Counted from the stretch's first letter, positions 9,505 to 19,286 are shown. The stretch: 64,000 nt of DNA from RHKX01 sp963784885 (GCA_963784885.1 CAWATA010000002.1:1-64000), one strand, 5' to 3'. Notes: generated from the letters alone by a model not told the origin. A program made the numbers and translations.

Positions 9505-9554
9505 TGGTCAGCCCTGACCAAGCAGGTCTTGAACCCAGTGGTCAGCCCTGACCA
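9505..9554. repeat. Two identical 16-base palindromes, 34 bases apart
   Basis: TGGTCAGCCCTGACCA occurs at 9505-9520 and again at 9539-9554. Each has 7-base perfect arms (TGGTCAG/CTGACCA) around a central CC. Two identical dyads on a 34-base period suggest binding sites for a dimeric regulator, or iterons. No gene starts immediately downstream apart from the small frame at 9630. Confidence 0.6.
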
Positions 9555-9629
9555 TCGCGCGTGCAATGACGAGTTCACCAGCAGGTGGCGGGTGCAACGC
9601 TTCGATGACTCGCGGCTGAAGGAGAGCCT

Positions 9630-9869
9630 GTGGAGTGGTCGCCGATGGTGGTTCGGTGGCACCAGGTTTGCAGCAAGTGTCGAGAGTCGTGTCTCCACCC
9701 ACCCAACTGTCCGGATGCGATCGGGACAGCGCTCGACGGCCCTTCGGCGGGAAACGGGCAGGGGAGCACCACGGGGAGTCTTCCTACGACCGCCGGCGTG
9801 CGCCGCGGAGGTCATTGGACCGACGCGCCTTGGACGCTCCTCATACCGCTCCTGGTGCGCCTCTCGTGA
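9630..9869 (+). CDS. Possible small Cys-rich protein
   Basis: A 79-aa open frame starts at GTG 9630 with AAGGAGA four bases upstream, a strong ribosome-binding site. It encodes WHQVCSKCRESCLHPPNCPD near the N-terminus (C-x2-C-x3-C-x5-C), which could bind zinc, and ends with the hydrophobic WTLLIPLLVRLS. No family is recognised, and in a region prone to indels the frame may be fortuitous. Confidence 0.3.
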   Translation: MEWSPMVVRWHQVCSKCRESCLHPPNCPDAIGTALDGPSAGNGQGSTTGSLPTTAGVRRGGHWTDAPWTLLIPLLVRLS

Positions 9870-10062
9870 TGTCAGTCGTACCGCACCGACACTGCCACCG
9901 TCGTCGCTTTGACACGCCCCCGCGGTCCTCACCGGAGGCTCTCAGAAACCGTGTTCAGGGAGTGGCACAGACTGGCTTGTTGCGCAAGCGCAACAAGCGG
10001 AGGCGCCGCACGCGGTTGTGCCGGCGGGTGTTGCCACTGCCGGGGCCCGGTCGGGTTCCCCG

Positions 10063-10132
10063 CGAAGCGCACCAACTCTCCCAGATTCGCGGCCGCCCGA
10101 AGCGCACCAACTCTCCCAGATTCGCGACCGCC
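10063..10132. repeat. 35-base tandem duplication
   Basis: The unit beginning CGAAGCGCACCAACTCTCCC and ending GATTCGCG(G/A)CCGCC occurs twice head to tail at 10063-10097 and 10098-10132, with a single base difference. It lies about 175 bases before the RHS gene. It is short, recent and of unknown purpose. Confidence 0.7.
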
Positions 10133-10306
10133 CGCAGCGGCGGCCAGCGGTCCTCGAGGCCGCATAACCAACCTGTCACCGCAAACCGCGGCAGACCCCT
10201 TCGGTGTTTCAGTGGGGTGGTGGTGCAGAAACCTTCGTTGTGGTTCCGCTTGCGGCGGTGATCGTATGGGTAGTGTCTCGGCTGCTCGGAGATTGAGGGG
10301 TGACTC

Positions 10307-13300
10307 GTGGGGTTGCGGTTGTTGCGTCGACGTATTGCGGTTGTGGCGGTCGTTGGGTTGCTTGGAGCGGTGTTGGTGACCAGCCCTGCTGGGGCGGATG
10401 TGCCTGCGTCGGATGACTATTTGGGTGCTCCGTGGGCTTGCGGTGCAGCTCCGCCAGGTGGCGGCGAGATGTACACGCCTGGGCCGTTGACGGGCAGCGC
10501 GGCGACTCGCTATCTGAAGGTCTGGGTTCCTGCTGGCGGAACTCTGGCTGTGACGGTGAATCACATCGGTCATCCGCGGTACCGGTTCACGAAGTGGCAT
10601 GTTCAAAACGGTGGCGCTGTGAAGTTTCGCCCGGCGCTAGTTGGGAATGGGATGGCTGGGTCTGTGGCGTCGTTGCAGGCGTACCAGATCGAGAAGTTCA
10701 GCACCGATCCGGGTGATCCGGTGACGAAGGTCTCTGGTCCGTTGAGTTGGCAGAACACCTCGGGTGCTCCGGTTGTGATGTACATCGAGTTCGAAGATGT
10801 GCGGGTCTTTTATGGGACAACGGCTGAGTGGGATGTTGATGTCTCGGTTTCGAATGCGACGTTCGAGGATCCGGGGTGTACTGACAAACGTTTCAAGCGT
10901 GGCGGTGAGGTTGAATCGGCAGCTGATGTGGAAGATCCGGTCAACACCTATACCGGTTCTTTCTGGGAATCCCGGGTTGATCTTCCGGCGACAGCTTCAG
11001 TGTTCGGGTTGGATTGGGAACGTCACTACGACTCGGGTGGTGTGGCCGGCAATCCGGCTTGGGGATTCACGTTCTCAGAAAGGGTTGACGATGTTGGGTC
11101 CGGCGTTGTTGAGCTGACCGAACGGTCATCTCGGGTGGTGCGCTTCGATCCGGATGGGTCTGGCGGGTTCGAGCGGCCGTTGGAGTTCGACGGCCGGATG
11201 TCGGTCGATGGTTCGGGTTGGCGCCTCGATTTCCCGGATGGGTCACACAAGAAGTTCGATTCGACTGGTGCTATGACCGAGCACGGGTCGTGGGATGGCC
11301 AGACTGTCACCGCTACGTGGACCTCCGGCCGGTTGAGCGCGTTGAGTTCTTCGGTAGGTCCGTCGTTGGCATTGTCGTACACGGGCACACAGTTGGATTC
11401 GGTCATTGCGTCTGATGGCCGGTCGGTTTCCTATGGCTATGACACCAACGGGTTCCTTTCGACAGCGACGTTGCCGGGATCGGTTGTCTGGACTTACGTC
11501 AACGATGCTGCAGGCCAGGTCGAAGAAGTTCATGACCCGACTGGCGTAGTTGTGGTTGATAACACCTACGACATCATTGGGCGTGTGGAGTCACAGAACA
11601 CGGCTCCTGGTGCGACGACCACCTTCGGTTACCAAGGCGACGATGTCTTCGTCACAGATGTGGGCAGTGGTGAGGTGACAACGTTCACCTATGACGACGA
11701 CGGCCGCGTGGTTTCGGTCGAGGATTCCAACCAGGAAACGGTGCTGCGCCAGTACGACAGTTTCGACTATCTGTCCAGTACAACAACCCGCGGGTGGTGG
11801 TGCGACGACGATCTCGCGGAACTCCGCTGGGTTGATCGAACAGTACGACCCGCCAGGCGAGGCAGCGGTCACAGCAACTCATGACAGCGACAATCGACTG
11901 ACGGCGGTCACCAACTCCGAAGGCACGACCACCTTCGGCTATGACCCCACCAACCCCGGTGAACGCATCCCGTCTTCGATCACTGACCCGTTGACCCATG
12001 TCACGTCGTTCGATGTGAACGACACGACGGGACTGGTCGACTCGGTCACCGACGCGGACTTGGTAACGACACTGTTTCGGTATTGGCCGAACCGCCTGCT
12101 CAAGGAGTCCGAGGACGAGTACGCGAACATCACCAAGTACACCTATGACACCGCCGGTCGGCTGACGACGGTCGAGCTGCCTTCTGGTGCGACCACCCAA
12201 ACCGACTACGACACCGCCGGGCGGGTATGGAAGGTTACAGCAGCCGATGGGGGGGTGACTGAGACGACCTATGACAGTGCAGGTCGTGTCGATGTCGTAA
12301 CCGATCCCGCTGGTGCAGTGACCGACTCCGACTATGACCCGGTGACCGGCTTGTTGGCCCAGGTGTCCGAGCCCGGAGCAGCGAACGTGGTCGGCGGTCC
12401 GGTCGTTCCGCGGGTTACGACCTATGAGTACTACCCCGGCACACAAGATGTGAAGCGCACGATCCACCCTGATCTGTCTGACAACGAGTTCGTGTACGGG
12501 CCGTTGGGACGGGTGGCTTCGCAGAAGGACGAACTGGATCGCGAGACTGTCTACGGATACGACGCGGACGGCAACGTCGATGAGGTCACCGATCCCGCCG
12601 GAGGGATCACCGAGACCTACTACGACACTGCCGGACGGGTGGAGTGGACCGAGGACAGCGTCGGATCGGCGCACAACGTACGACTATGACGACAACACAG
12701 GGCTTGTCGATACCGAGACTTCGCCGGCGGGTACGGTCGCTTACACCTACGACGACCTCGGGCGGCGCACCCATGTGACCGACCTGCGTGGCGGAGTCAC
12801 CGAGACCCGTTACACCGACGCCGGGCGTATCGACTGGGTGGAAGATCCGCTCGATCAACGCACCGACTATTCCTATGACAACGCCGGACGCATGCAGTTG
12901 GTGGCCGCTCCGGGGAGTTGGTGACCGAGTACGGCTACAACGCCGACAGCCTCGTTGACTACATCAAGTCACCCGAAGGCAACGAAACCTCCATGACCTT
13001 CGATGGTCCGGGCCGGCTCCTGACAGAGACCGACCCAGCCGGGGGTGATCACAACGAACACCTGGACTCAACGCGGTGAACTCGCAACGACTTCCAAGTC
13101 CGGTGAGGCACCGTTGAGTTCAGCTACTTCCCCGATGGCAACCTCGATTGGGTCGACGACGCATTGAACAATCGGACGTCATTCACCTACGACAACCGCG
13201 GGATGCCCGAAAACCGCGTCGACCCTGGCGGCAAACAATGGGTCACCGACTACAACCCAGCCGGAGAACTCGTCTCGGAAACCGATCCACTGCTGCGCAG

Positions 13301-16048
13301 CACCGGCTACACCTACGACGGCGCCGGACGAACACGAACGATCAGCGATCCTTCCGGTCGGCTGCGAACCAACTTCTGGCAAACCGACGGGCTGTTGGAC
13401 TACTGGACCGCCAGCGATGGCGGATCGACGATGACTGTTGACTTCGGCTACGACCCGGTCGGCCGTCGCAACACTGCGTCACTCGATGGGACACCGCTGA
13501 AGACTTACGCCTACAACGCGGCGGGTGACCTGACCGCGGAGTCGACCTCGTTCATGGGCATGGGAGCCCGCACTCCTCCTACGGCTACGACCTGGCCGGA
13601 CGGCGCAACGAGCTCCGTCGGGTGGATGGCACCGGTGTGTCGTACGTGTACGACACTGCCGGTCGGGTCGACAAGCTGACCGCAACCGAAACAGCAGCCG
13701 ATTCGTTCACGAACCTACCCACCGCGGTGCTCGATGACCGCAAATGGGACGTCACCGAAGTCGACGGTGCCACCGCCCTGATAGGCCAGCTCAACGCCCG
13801 CCTCGCCGTGCCCACGACCGCTACTGCGTCGGTCACAGCGGAGTCGACCGTTGACCCGGCGCTCAACGGTGACACGACCCTCGTGTACGCGTTCGAGTCG
13901 AATGCGACCCCGACAGTGCTGAACGTTCACCAGCGTCACGTGTCTGACACCGAGTACTACGGCGTGCGTGTCATCGCGGACTCGGCCTGCCCGCGATCAC
14001 CAAGACTGTGGGTGGCACTACGACCGATCTGGCGACGTTCACGGTGCCAGTCACGACCGACAGCCAGAAACTACGGGTGGCAGTCAACGGATCCACAATC
14101 TCAGCCAAGGTCTGGCCCGCAGCAGATCCCGAGCCGGGCACATGGTCAGCCACCGCGACTGATACAGCGATCACCGCAGCGGGCATCCCAGTCGTCACCG
14201 CCGCAACCGGCGACCGGTACCGCCAACGCCGTGGCGATGCGAGTGAGTGGGTACACAACGACCCGGACGCCAACCCAGTCACCCTTGTTGACTACGACTG
14301 GGACGGCGACAGCAACCTCGAGGGCGAAACCCTCGCCGATGGCGGCACCCGTGATTGGACCTGGACCGACGGACAACTCACCGGCCTCAACCAGAACATC
14401 CCCGGAGCAGTACGCACCACCACCCTGGGATACGACAGCACTGGCCGCATCGCAACAGACGTAACCAACGGTGTCACCACCACCTACACCTACGACAACG
14501 CAGACCAACTAGGACCGCGACCCCATCAAGTGGGGCCCCATCAGCATGGGATTACGACACCCGCGGACGGCGCACTCGCCGACCGCTGGCACGACTCGGT
14601 CACCTTCGCCTACGAACGCACGCCGCGCTTACGACCAGACACCCGAACTCCGGGCCGGTAACCACCTACAGCTACGACGGCGCCGGACGCCGCACCAGTG
14701 AAACCACCGGTGCTGATGTCACCAGCTACGTATACAACCAAGGCGGATCACTCTCAGCACTCGCGCTGCCAACCGGTGAAAGTATCTGGCGGTTCTCCGA
14801 CATCGACAACACCGGATCAGTCGGCTTCGACTACAACGCCACCGACGTCAACTACCGGTTCTATGACTGGGACACCGTCAGCGGACTATCCGAACTCACC
14901 GCCATCCACACCGCCGGCTACAACACAAACGGCGCGCACAGCGCCACCACCAACCTCACCCGCACACAAGGCGCACCCTGGGCAGTCGAACAAACCGGAT
15001 ACGACACCACAGACCTCGCATCCGACATCCACCACTCCACCATCGACGCCACAGCCAACAACCTCGCCGCCTCAACCGACTACACCCCCTGGGGAGACCC
15101 AAGCACCACGCCTGCACCGACTCCGAAACTCGGATACCGCGGAGAAATCCACACCGGAGGACTCACCCACCTCAGAGCCCACGACTACGACCCCAACACC
15201 GCCACCTTCACCACCACCGACCCACTCAACGGCATCAACGGCACCCCAGTTCTCAACAACCCCTACCACTACGCCAATAGCAATCCCCTCAACCTCACCG
15301 ACCCAACCGGACTCCGCCCAGACGACGAAGACGTCCGCTGCCGCTACAGCTGGGCGGAATTCCTGTGCCGCAACCACGACACCATCGTGGGCGGTCTTTC
15401 CATCGTCGCAGCAGCTGCCTTCACGATCGCTGCAGCACCCGCCTTCGCTGGCTACGGGCTGATCGGCCAAGGAGCCTCACTCGGAGCCATGGGCGGAGGC
15501 TTCCAGTCAGCACTCAACCAATGGGGCACAACCGGCCGCATCGACTCCGGGAAACTCGCACAAGACATCGCCCTCAGCGCCGCAGCAGGAGTCGCATTCG
15601 GTGCCGCCGGGAGGGCGATTGCATCGCGGACACCCGAGCGCGGCCCCAACTTCCCCTAGCCCTGCGCGGACACCCAAGCTGGGCTCCAACGCCACAAGAG
15701 CGCCAGGCGTGGCTGGCGAGATCGGTCCGGCTGGCGAATCCGGGTTCGTTGAACACGGTAATTGGCAAGGTTGATGATCTGAGGGCACCGGGGGCGATCC
15801 AGCCGGGCGAGCGGTCGTTGCTGAGGCGTCTACCGAATCAGGGTTCGCCGAGGGCGAACTATGCGCAGAACTCGAGTGTCCTTCGTGAGGAGATGAGCCG
15901 TGGGGTGCCGATCCGGGATGCGACGATCGATCCGTTGACCGGTCAGTTGGCGAACAACACGGGGTTCTTGCGGGCGGAGCGCGACATCCTGATGAATCGT
16001 GGATGGGTCTTCGATCCGAAGACCGGCTACTGGAATCCGCCGGGATGA
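10307..16048 (+). CDS. Secreted RHS/YD-repeat polymorphic toxin (many frameshifts)
   Basis: One gene of about 1,900 codons is broken by roughly eight indels. GTG 10307, preceded by GAGGGG, starts a signal peptide (RRRIAVVAVVGLLGAVLVTS). Next comes the RHS N-terminal domain, with DPVNTYTGSFWESRVDLPAT and FGLDWERHYDS near 10930-11040. YD repeats run from about 11,400 (YGYDTNGFLSTATL, TYDTAGRLTTVELPSG, TYDGAGRTRTISDP and others) to 14,700, interrupted by a concanavalin/LamG-like insertion at about 13,690-14,200. The RHS core ends with LGYRGEIHTGGLTHLRAHDY and YHYANSNPLNLTDPTGLRP (15,130-15,320). A hydrophobic Ala/Gly segment follows, then after a last frame change near 15,650 the variable tip with SPRANYAQNSSVLREEM, IRDATIDP and NTGFLRAERDILMNRGW to the TGA at 16046-16048. 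The core would encapsulate and release the tip toxin. The toxin activity is not recognised. Confidence 0.85.
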
Positions 16049-16484
16049 TTTCGGTGGGTTCGGAGGTGGGAGAGGTGCCGACGACGGAACCGGGGCCAGA
16101 GCGCGCGGCGCTTGGCTCGTCGCGGCGGTGCAGGGGTCGTTCGGGTTCTTGGAGAACGACTACGGGTTCCGGCTGGTTCGGGCCGAGCCGACGTCGTGCG
16201 CTACGAGGGCGAGCGACGCTTCGTGAACGTCTTCCACGGCCGGTCCTCTTACGAGCTAGGCGTCGAGATCGGCAGGTGGGTAGAGGTCGACGGTGAGGTT
16301 GCCGAGCAACGATTCGGTCTCGGCTATGTGGTGGCGTTGAGCCGTGAGCCCGACAGCGTCGGGTTCCGGGCGTTCACCGCGACTGATGCGGACACGGTGG
16401 CCCGGTTCGTTCTGCAGTTGGCCGAGTGGACCCGCGACTTCGGCGCTTCCGCGCTCGCTGGCGGCGACGCGGCTTTCGAGATCG
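16045..16484 (+). CDS. Presumptive immunity protein to the RHS toxin (frameshifted, 3' end cut by junction)
   Basis: An ATG at 16045 overlaps the toxin stop (ATGA), the classic arrangement of a toxin and its immunity gene. The recognisable protein reads VAAVQGSFGFLENDYGFRLV in frame 3 (16118-16180), then after an indel near 16,200 VRYEGERRFVNVFHGRSSYE, GVEIGRWVEVDGEVAEQRFG and DTVARFVLQLAEWTRDFG in frame 2. The open pattern of a hydrophobic/acidic protein of about 145 aa fits small immunity proteins. Sense is lost at about 16,480, where the sequence becomes the antisense of an MFS gene, so the last residues are missing. The immunity role is inferred from position only. Confidence 0.55.
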
Positions 16485-17446
16485 CCAGCCGTCAACGGGC
16501 TGTAGTCCTCCACCTGCTGCAGATAGATCGTCGTACAGAACGTCGCGACAACGAACGCGACGTTCGCGACCGTGGCCATCGCTGTGACGAGCACGTAGGG
16601 GAGGTTCCGGAAGAGGTCGAGCTGGACGAGCGGCCAGTGCGCACTCCGCTCCCGAAGGATGAAGGCGGTCAGGAACACGAGGCCGGCCAGACCGATTGCT
16701 GCGGTCAGCCCCACGTCGGCTTCATTGATCCGATCGACGGCGAGGGTGACTGCGGCGATTGCGGCGACGATCGCCACCAGTCCCGGAAGGTCGACGGAGC
16801 GTGGCACCGTCGTGTCCCGGGACTCGGTGACGCCGATGCTGACGATCGCGATCGCAACGGCCACGAGCGGAACGTTGACGAGCAGCACGACGCGCCAGTC
16901 GATCAACTCGGTCAGACCGCCTCCGAGCATCGGTCCAAAGGCCATCGCCACTGCTCCGATGCCGTAAGCGTTGCCGATGGCGCGCATCGTGCGTTCCGGC
17001 GGGAACGCCGCGGTGACGATCGCGATCGCGAGCGGAAAGAGAATGGCCGCGCCGACGCCCTGCAGGATGCGGAATCCGATGACGAACCCGGCGTTCGGCG
17101 CAAGTCCGCCGGCGAGCGACGAGAGCCCGAATATGGCCAGCCCGACGATCATCATGCGCTTGCGGCCGAAGATGTCGCCGAGCCGCCCGCCGGGAATCAG
17201 GAATGCCGCAAGCGCGAGCATGTACCCGCTGATCACCCACTGAAGATCGGTGGTGGAGGTGTCGAGCTCACTCGCCATGTCCGGAAGCGCGAGATTGAGC
17301 GCGAAGAAGTCCAGCTGGACCGCAAAGATGCCGATCGATGCAGCGGCGAGCGTCATTCCCAGGCGCGGACCGCCCGAAGCGGCGGCCTGCCCAACCTCTG
17401 TGTCAGGCGAGCGTTCGGCCTGGTGCCGCCAAGCGTGGATGCTCAT
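16480..17446 (-). CDS. DHA2-type MFS transporter, truncated at its 3' end
   Basis: This is the N-terminal two-thirds of a 14-helix drug:H+ antiporter-type MFS protein. From the ATG at 17446 it shows IGIFAVQLDFFALNLALPDM (TM1), WVISGYMLALAAFLIPGGRL with GDIFGRKRMM (motif A), GFRILQGVGAAILFPLAIAI, a central DLPGLVAIVAAIAAVTLAVD and FVVATFCTTIYLQQVEDYSP. After SPLTAG, where the family continues into the next helix, the reading becomes an unrelated hydrophilic tail that runs antisense into the immunity gene. The break at about 16,480-16,490 is therefore the join between the two parts of this contig. The gene itself has no internal frameshift, unlike everything to its left. Substrate is unknown. 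Confidence 0.85.
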
Positions 17447-17649
17447 CGGAACCGGCCCCCGGGACCCCGATCTGACTTCATTGGCTGACTGTATTGCCGC
17501 CGGCGAGCCACCGTCGCTAGGTGCGGGCGATAACGGCGCTCAGCGCGTTGATCTGATGCCTCAGGCTTCGAGACGGCTTCACCGGGGCGGATCCGTCCGC
17601 TCGGGTTCCGAGCGGGCCACCACGGTCGGCTGATCACCTAGGCCTCGAC

Positions 17650-17655
17650 TAAGCT
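17650..17655 (+). promoter_or_regulatory. -10 box for the DUF2510 gene (leaderless)
   Basis: TAAGCT (TANNNT) lies 6 bases before the in-frame ATC at 17662. The spacing would place transcription start at the first codon, as for many genes to the right. Confidence 0.35.
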
Positions 17656-17661
17656 CGGAAC

Positions 17662-17955
17662 ATCAGCCCGACGGTTCGCAGCGCACTTCTCACGCTGGTC
17701 ATCGGCTTGGCCTGCCTGCTGGTCGTCGGCTCGCTGGTCAACGGTCAGACCGGATATGCGCTGCTCTGGGCCGCTGTCGCCGGGCTCGCCGCCTACTTCC
17801 AGTTCGCGCGCGGCAAGGGTTCGGACGGCGATCACGAGCCCGGCTGGTACCCGAACCCGGTCAACTTGACCGAGGAGCGTTACTGGGACGGGCGCCGGTG
17901 GGCTGGAAAGCGGCCGGCGGGCTCCGACGACGAGGCTGCCGACAAGGCCCCCTAG
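17662..17955 (+). CDS. DUF2510 membrane protein, apparent ATC start
   Basis: This is a small membrane protein of about 97 aa. After a short SPTVRSA N-terminus come one or two membrane helices (LLTLVIGLACLLVVGSLV and LLWAAVAGLAAYFQFA), then a cytoplasmic DUF2510 domain with the hallmark PGWYPNPVNLTEERYWDGRRW motif and an acidic tail. No ATG/GTG precedes the helix in frame. TTG 17707 would start inside TM1, whereas the codon at the position expected from the -10 box is ATC 17662. Either a base is wrong (ATG to ATC) or initiation is unusual. The function of DUF2510 proteins is unknown; they are common in actinobacterial membrane proteins. Confidence 0.7.
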   Translation: MSPTVRSALLTLVIGLACLLVVGSLVNGQTGYALLWAAVAGLAAYFQFARGKGSDGDHEPGWYPNPVNLTEERYWDGRRWAGKRPAGSDDEAADKAP

Positions 17956-18049
17956 CCGGCGGTCACGGCCCGCGCCGTGTGTGCCTGGCTCCGTCGGGGC
18001 GGTTTCCGCGTCTTGCGTCCATGCGCTCTCGGCTCGAGATGGGCCGAGC

Positions 18050-19270
18050 TCATCGAGGCTCGTCGGCTCGCGGATCGGCTCCTCGGCCCACCGAGCTGCG
18101 GTAGTACACGGCGGAGTCGTCGAGCTCGGACACCGAGGTGTGTCCGGTCAGGCCGAGTGCGGTGTCGATGTCCTTCTCGAGGGCCGCGAGCATGTCGCGG
18201 ACGCCGCGCTCGCCCCGGGCGGCCACCGCCCAGGCCCACGGACGGCCGATCAGGACGGCGCGCGCGCCCAAGGCGATCATCTTCACGACGTCGGTGCCCG
18301 ATCTGACGCCGCCGTCGGCGAGCACCTCCACCTCGTCTCCGACCGCGGCGGCGATCGCCGGCAGCGCTCGAGCGCTGGAGGGGGCCGAGTCGAGCTGGCG
18401 GCCGCCGTGATTCGATACGACGATGCCGTCGACGCCCGCGGCGGCCGCTCGGCGGGCGTCCTCGGGATCCAGCACCCCCTTCACCACGAGCCGTCCGGGC
18501 CAGTTGCGCCGCACCCAGGAGATGTCGTCCCAGGTGACGCTCGGGTCGAACTGTGAGTCGACCCAGTCCTTGAAGGCCTCGGGTGTCTTGGCGCCGGGGA
18601 CGGCCCGTTCGAGGTTGCCGAAGGTGAGCGGCCGGCCTCCGATGGCGACGGAGCCGAGCCAGCGCGGATGCGACACCAGGTCGAGCGCCCGTCGTGCCTT
18701 CGCCCAGCCCGAAGGGTTGCCCACCATGGCGTTCCGGGTGTCGCGGTGGCGCGCACCGACCACGGCGAGGTCGATGGTCAGCATCAGGACGGGCGCGCCG
18801 ACGGCGTCGGCGCGCGCCATCAGGCTCTCCGCGTAGTCGCGGTCGCGCATGACGTAGAGCTGAAACCAGGGCGGTGCGCTGGTGGCTTCCGCCACCTCCT
18901 CGATCGAGCAGATCGAGACCGTCGACTCGACGAACGGCACACCGGCGGCCGCGGCCGCGCGGGCCGCCTGGACCTCGGCCCGCCGCGCGAGCATCCCGCC
19001 GAGGCCGACGGGGGCCAGCGCCACCGGCAGGGCAAGGCGCTGCCCCAGCACCTCGACGCCAGGGTCGCGAACGGTCACATCGCGCATGACGATCTGGCGC
19101 AGCGAGATCGCTTCGAGGTCCGCCACGTTGGCGCGCATCGTGGCCTCCTCACCGGCGCCGCCGTCGACGTAGTCGAAGATCTGGCGAGGGAGCCGCCGCC
19201 GTGCGTGCTCGCGGTAGTCGGACGGCGTGACGGGGGCCAGCTGGAGCGGGCGGTCCGCGGCGAAGCGCAT
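18050..19270 (-). CDS. lldD: FMN-dependent alpha-hydroxyacid (L-lactate-type) dehydrogenase
   Basis: This is a 406-aa TIM-barrel flavoenzyme that oxidises L-lactate or a related 2-hydroxyacid to the 2-oxoacid. IFDYVDGGAGEE (31-42) is the N-terminal FMN-binding start. APVGLGGM (86-93) and FQLYV (136-140) follow. VVKGVLDPEDA carries the flavin-contacting Lys264, SNHGGRQLD has the catalytic His288 and substrate-binding Arg291, and LADGGVRSGTDVVK with IGRPWAWAVA closes the phosphate site. Length is normal for the family. It lies downstream of the cupredoxin gene, separated by a hairpin, so it is probably transcribed on its own. Which 2-hydroxyacid it uses is not certain. Confidence 0.9.
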   Translation of the reverse strand: MRFAADRPLQLAPVTPSDYREHARRRLPRQIFDYVDGGAGEEATMRANVADLEAISLRQIVMRDVTVRDPGVEVLGQRLALPVALAPVGLGGMLARRAEVQAARAAAAAGVPFVESTVSICSIEEVAEATSAPPWFQLYVMRDRDYAESLMARADAVGAPVLMLTIDLAVVGARHRDTRNAMVGNPSGWAKARRALDLVSHPRWLGSVAIGGRPLTFGNLERAVPGAKTPEAFKDWVDSQFDPSVTWDDISWVRRNWPGRLVVKGVLDPEDARRAAAAGVDGIVVSNHGGRQLDSAPSSARALPAIAAAVGDEVEVLADGGVRSGTDVVKMIALGARAVLIGRPWAWAVAARGERGVRDMLAALEKDIDTALGLTGHTSVSELDDSAVYYRSSVGRGADPRADEPR

Positions 19271-19286
19271 CGCCGGAGATCATGCC

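Larger units (their letters stand above)
9084..10306. other. 1.2 kb repeat-rich, mostly non-coding stretch
   Basis: No long gene is recognisable here. The region has three copies of the decamer GTGCAATGAC (9200, 9375, 9561), a pair of 16-base palindromes (9505-9520 and 9539-9554), a 35-base tandem duplication (10063-10132) and one small open frame with a good ribosome-binding site (9630-9869). Base composition is visibly less G+C-rich than the flanking housekeeping DNA. It may hold regulatory or replication/transfer sequences of the island, but nothing identifies which. Confidence 0.4.

Noticed and set aside
9031..9912. A 293-codon plus-strand frame over the repeat-rich stretch
   Set aside because: It starts inside the UPF0158 gene in another frame, shows no domain and covers palindromes and repeats; more likely fortuitous.
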